Source of the DNA: Verrucomicrobiota bacterium
Lineage (GTDB): Bacteria > Verrucomicrobiota > Verrucomicrobiia > Verrucomicrobiales > Akkermansiaceae
Reading direction: 5' to 3'
NCBI GenBank assembly: GCA_026397725.1
Contig: JAPLUI010000537.1
Location: forward strand, 51,339 to 115,338
DNA: 64,000 nt
The position numbers and the translations under genes were made by a program. Every line of letters begins with the position of its first letter. Position 1 is the first letter of the stretch. Under the pieces are notes generated by a model that worked only from the letters and a program-made list of their open reading frames with translations, did not search any database and was not told the origin of the DNA. Shown piece by piece: positions 61,734 through 64,000 of the stretch.

Positions 61734-63797
61734 GCCTGAAACCTTGGAGAGAAATCATCGTGCCCCATCCGGACGTGCTGAATGGCACGTTCCAGCAATC
61801 CGAATTCGCCGCCGACCTCACGGCGGGGCGAACCGGCAAGGCAACGCCGGAATACGGCGATGCAAAGGCATTCTACGAGCGCACTTTCATTACCGAGGGC
61901 ATGGGGCGTCTGCTCACCCAGGTCGCACAGCGTCTCAACGGCAAAGGTGGCGAGCCGGTCATCCAACTGCAAACCACATTCGGTGGCGGCAAGACGCACA
62001 CGCTAGTGGCGGTCTATCACCTGGTATCGCGCAAATGCCCGTTGGGTGAACTCATCGGCATCCCGGCGCTGCTCGATCAGGCAGGGCTGTTGGATGTGCC
62101 GCAGGCGCAGATCGCGGTGCTGGACGGCACCGCCCATGCCCCGTGCCGACCGTGGAAGCAGGGCAAACAGGCCGTTCGCACGCTCTGGGGCGAACTGGCA
62201 TGGCAACTCGGCAAGGCGGATGGTTACGCCATGGTCAGGGAGTCCGATGAGAACGGAACCTCACCGGGGAAAGATGTATTGATCGGACTGCTGGCCCGCT
62301 ATGCGCCGTGCGTGGTGCTGTTGGATGAGTTGGTTGTTTACATCCGCAATTTTGTCGAGAGCCAGGCGGTTAGCGGCGGCACCTACGACAGCAACCTGAG
62401 TTTCATCCAATCGCTGACCGAGGCGGCCAAGCTGGTTCCGACCGCGGTGGTTCTGGCGTCCCTGCCGGAATCCGACAGCCAGGCCGGCGGCCCGCGTGGC
62501 ATTTCCGCGTTGAAGGCACTGGAGGCGGTTTTCAACCGCGTGCAGGCGCTCTGGAAAACCGTGGCTCCCGAGGAGGCATTCGAGATCGTGCGGCGGCGCC
62601 TGTTTGAACAGATCCGTGTTGCCAAGGCTCGTGACCAAGTGTGCCGCGCCTTTGCCGACGCCTACGTTGACGAAGCGGCCAAGGTGCCGCAGGAAACGCA
62701 GGAGGCCCGTTACTATGATCGGATGATTCAGAGCTATCCCATCCACCCTGAAGTCTTTGCCCAGCTCGATGAGGAGTGGACGACCATTGACGGATTCCAA
62801 CGCACCCGCGGCGTGCTCAAACTCATGGCCAAGACTGCGTGACTGCATCCGCGTGGCCTTGGCTTGGAATTCCATCGTCGAAGATGTTGCAGCCATGCGA
62901 CTCGTGCTGGGCAATCTCCAAGCGGAACAAGCGAAGAAGGAACTCGAAGGAGCCGACGACGTTTTGCCGCGGGTCGCCCGTGAATGCTTCAAGTGGCTGC
63001 TTTGCCCATCGCAGGAGAACCCCACCGGCAAGCCGAACTTCGAATCCATCCCCCTCAACACAAGCGGTGCCGCCCTGGGGCCTGAGATCGAGCGCGTGTG
63101 CATCGACAACGAATGGGTTATCGCCACCTGGTCACCCATTCACCTGCGTGCCAAGCTCAGAGAGCTTTACTGGAAGGCCGACAAGCCCGCCAAGAAGGCC
63201 GCCGAATTTTGGGAGGATACCATGCGCTACCTTTACCTGCCGCGCTTGAAGGATCGCTGTGTGCTCGCGCAAGCCATCGTGAAGGGTGCCGGAACCCGCG
63301 ACTTCTTCGGCACCGCCTACGGTGAACACGAAGGGAAGTTCGACGGTTTCAAGTTCGGCGACTCCAACGTGCAATTCGACGGCACGCTGCTGCTCATCGA
63401 ACCGGGGGTTGCCAATGCGTATGAAGCCGCAAACCAGCCTGCCATCCCGACGCCGGGAGTCACTAGCCCAGTCACCCCATCCGGCCAATCATCCGGCACC
63501 TCCGTTGAGAAAACGCCCGCCACGCAATCCAATCAACCGATCCCGACGACAAGGCCAGTCGCACCGCGACCGAGATCCTTCCACGGTTCAGCCGAGGTCG
63601 CCCCTGCCGCCGCCAAAATGCGTCTCGTGCAGATCGCCGAGGAGATCATTGCCATCCTCGCGGCCGACCCGAACGCGGCGGTGAAAGTCAACGTCGAGAT
63701 TCAGGCGACTTTTCCGAATGGCGCCCAGGACCAAACCAAGCGTGCGGTTTCAGGGAACGCCAACACACTCGGCTTCAACACCGCAGAGTGGGAGTAA
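61730..63797 (+). pseudogene. DUF499 ATPase (defence-associated), deleted and frameshifted
   Basis: The N-terminal 370 residues read well: KPWREIIVPHPDVLNGTFQQ, Walker A TTFGGGKTHT (85-88), Walker B CVVLLDE (Asp199, Glu200) and FQRTRGVLKLMAKT. At about 62840 the frame ends, and homology resumes in another frame (DVAAMRLVLGNLQAEQAKKE, LAQAIVKGAGTRDFFGTAYG) to the stop at 63797. Complete proteins have roughly 1000 residues or more, so some 300-350 central residues are lost. DUF499 proteins usually occur with DUF1156 methylases in anti-phage, restriction-like loci. None of those partners is in the window. Confidence 0.8.
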
Positions 63798-63803
63798 CCC
63801 GTG

Positions 63804-64000
63804 ATGAACCTCGGCCGAAATGATCAGTGTCCTTGTCTTTCCGGCAAGAAGTACCAGCAATTCTTCGCGGCCATGCAATTCCTGATGAATCGCGGCCTGC
63901 GGGTGCCGCAGGACGTCTCGCTGCTGTGCAGCGGCGGCAGCCCGATTTTCGAATGGAGCGAACCCACGGTAACCCACATCCGCTGGGACACCCGCCCGAG
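63804..64000 (+). CDS. Chimera of a SEC-C motif and a LacI-type regulator fragment (partial)
   Basis: From ATG 63804: NLGRNDQCPCLSGKKYQQF is a SEC-C zinc motif (consensus GRNDPCPCGSGKKYKKC, last Cys replaced). It is followed in frame by FLMNRGLRVPQDVSLLC and IFEWSEPTVTHIRWDTRP, which match the effector domain of LacI/xylose-type regulators (HGIRVPEDVSLV, ..P.ITHIRWD). The two parts are not normally joined. The open frame continues past the window edge. Seven bases after the DUF499 stop. Probably another recombination product. Confidence 0.6.
   Translation, partial: MNLGRNDQCPCLSGKKYQQFFAAMQFLMNRGLRVPQDVSLLCSGGSPIFEWSEPTVTHIRWDTRP

Noticed and set aside
1..64000. A Bacteroidota-type PUL with SusC/SusD
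   Set aside because: No TonB-dependent receptor or SusD-like lipoprotein frame was found; no transporter at all is encoded among the sugar genes, so uptake must be encoded elsewhere.

Overview
The window looks like part of a Verrucomicrobiota chromosome, possibly Luteolibacter/Haloferula-like. This is inferred from high GC, secreted glycoside hydrolases without SusC/SusD, a PEP-CTERM protein, long surface proteins ending in a DGDGMTNFQEYAFGLDP-type tail, a cytidylate-kinase-like protein and HZS-alpha-like cytochromes. Almost all genes are on the minus strand and encode exported carbohydrate-active proteins. At least six are GH32 (fructan-type) enzymes or their remnants. The rest include GH2, GH5-like, GH27, GH36-like, GH43-like, GH99-like, GH106 and GH127/GH29 proteins and three sialate O-acetylesterase-type esterases. 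The locus reads as a plant-glycan, especially fructan, utilisation region.

Layout, as runs transcribed leftwards: (1) 3935-1, three GH32 genes; (2) 7579-4427, a glycine-rich surface protein; (3) 20381-7964, GH2, esterase, GH-J/GH43 remnants, two proteins sharing an unnamed domain, esterase and a dead GH127; (4) 35349-26549, truncated GH2, esterase, GH-J protein, GH32, broken GH99-like gene and GH106 tail, followed by a broken HZS-alpha mosaic; (5) 38269-35390, GH36-like, with a partial copy at 43.8-42.6 kb; (6) 39.1-47.0 kb, surface-protein genes divergent from an AraC regulator, the unit present three times in different states of decay; (7) 49.5-47.1 kb, a tandem GH43-like pair; (8) 53126-49604, deleted GH32, GH5-like and GH27; (9) 58753-53371, GH127-GH29 fusion, two GH32 remnants and a GH-like gene. 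A cytidylate-kinase-like gene and a TMEM43-family gene converge at 22.0 kb. From 60.0 kb come a tRNA-Ser(UGA), integrase and DruA/DUF4338 fragments, a deleted IS66 transposase, a deleted DUF499 ATPase and a SEC-C/LacI chimera, which look like the remains of a mobile or defence island.

Two themes stand out. First, runs 1, 2, 3, 8 and 9 share one upstream module of about 100 bp containing the palindrome TGTCATGACA (four intact, one with a substitution), which suggests one regulon; two further upstream motif families mark other genes. Second, the region is full of internally deleted, fused and duplicated genes. Many deletions keep the reading frame, so short proteins survive with a signal peptide and a C-terminal sandwich but no catalytic core. 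Assembly or long-read error could explain part of this and should be excluded first.
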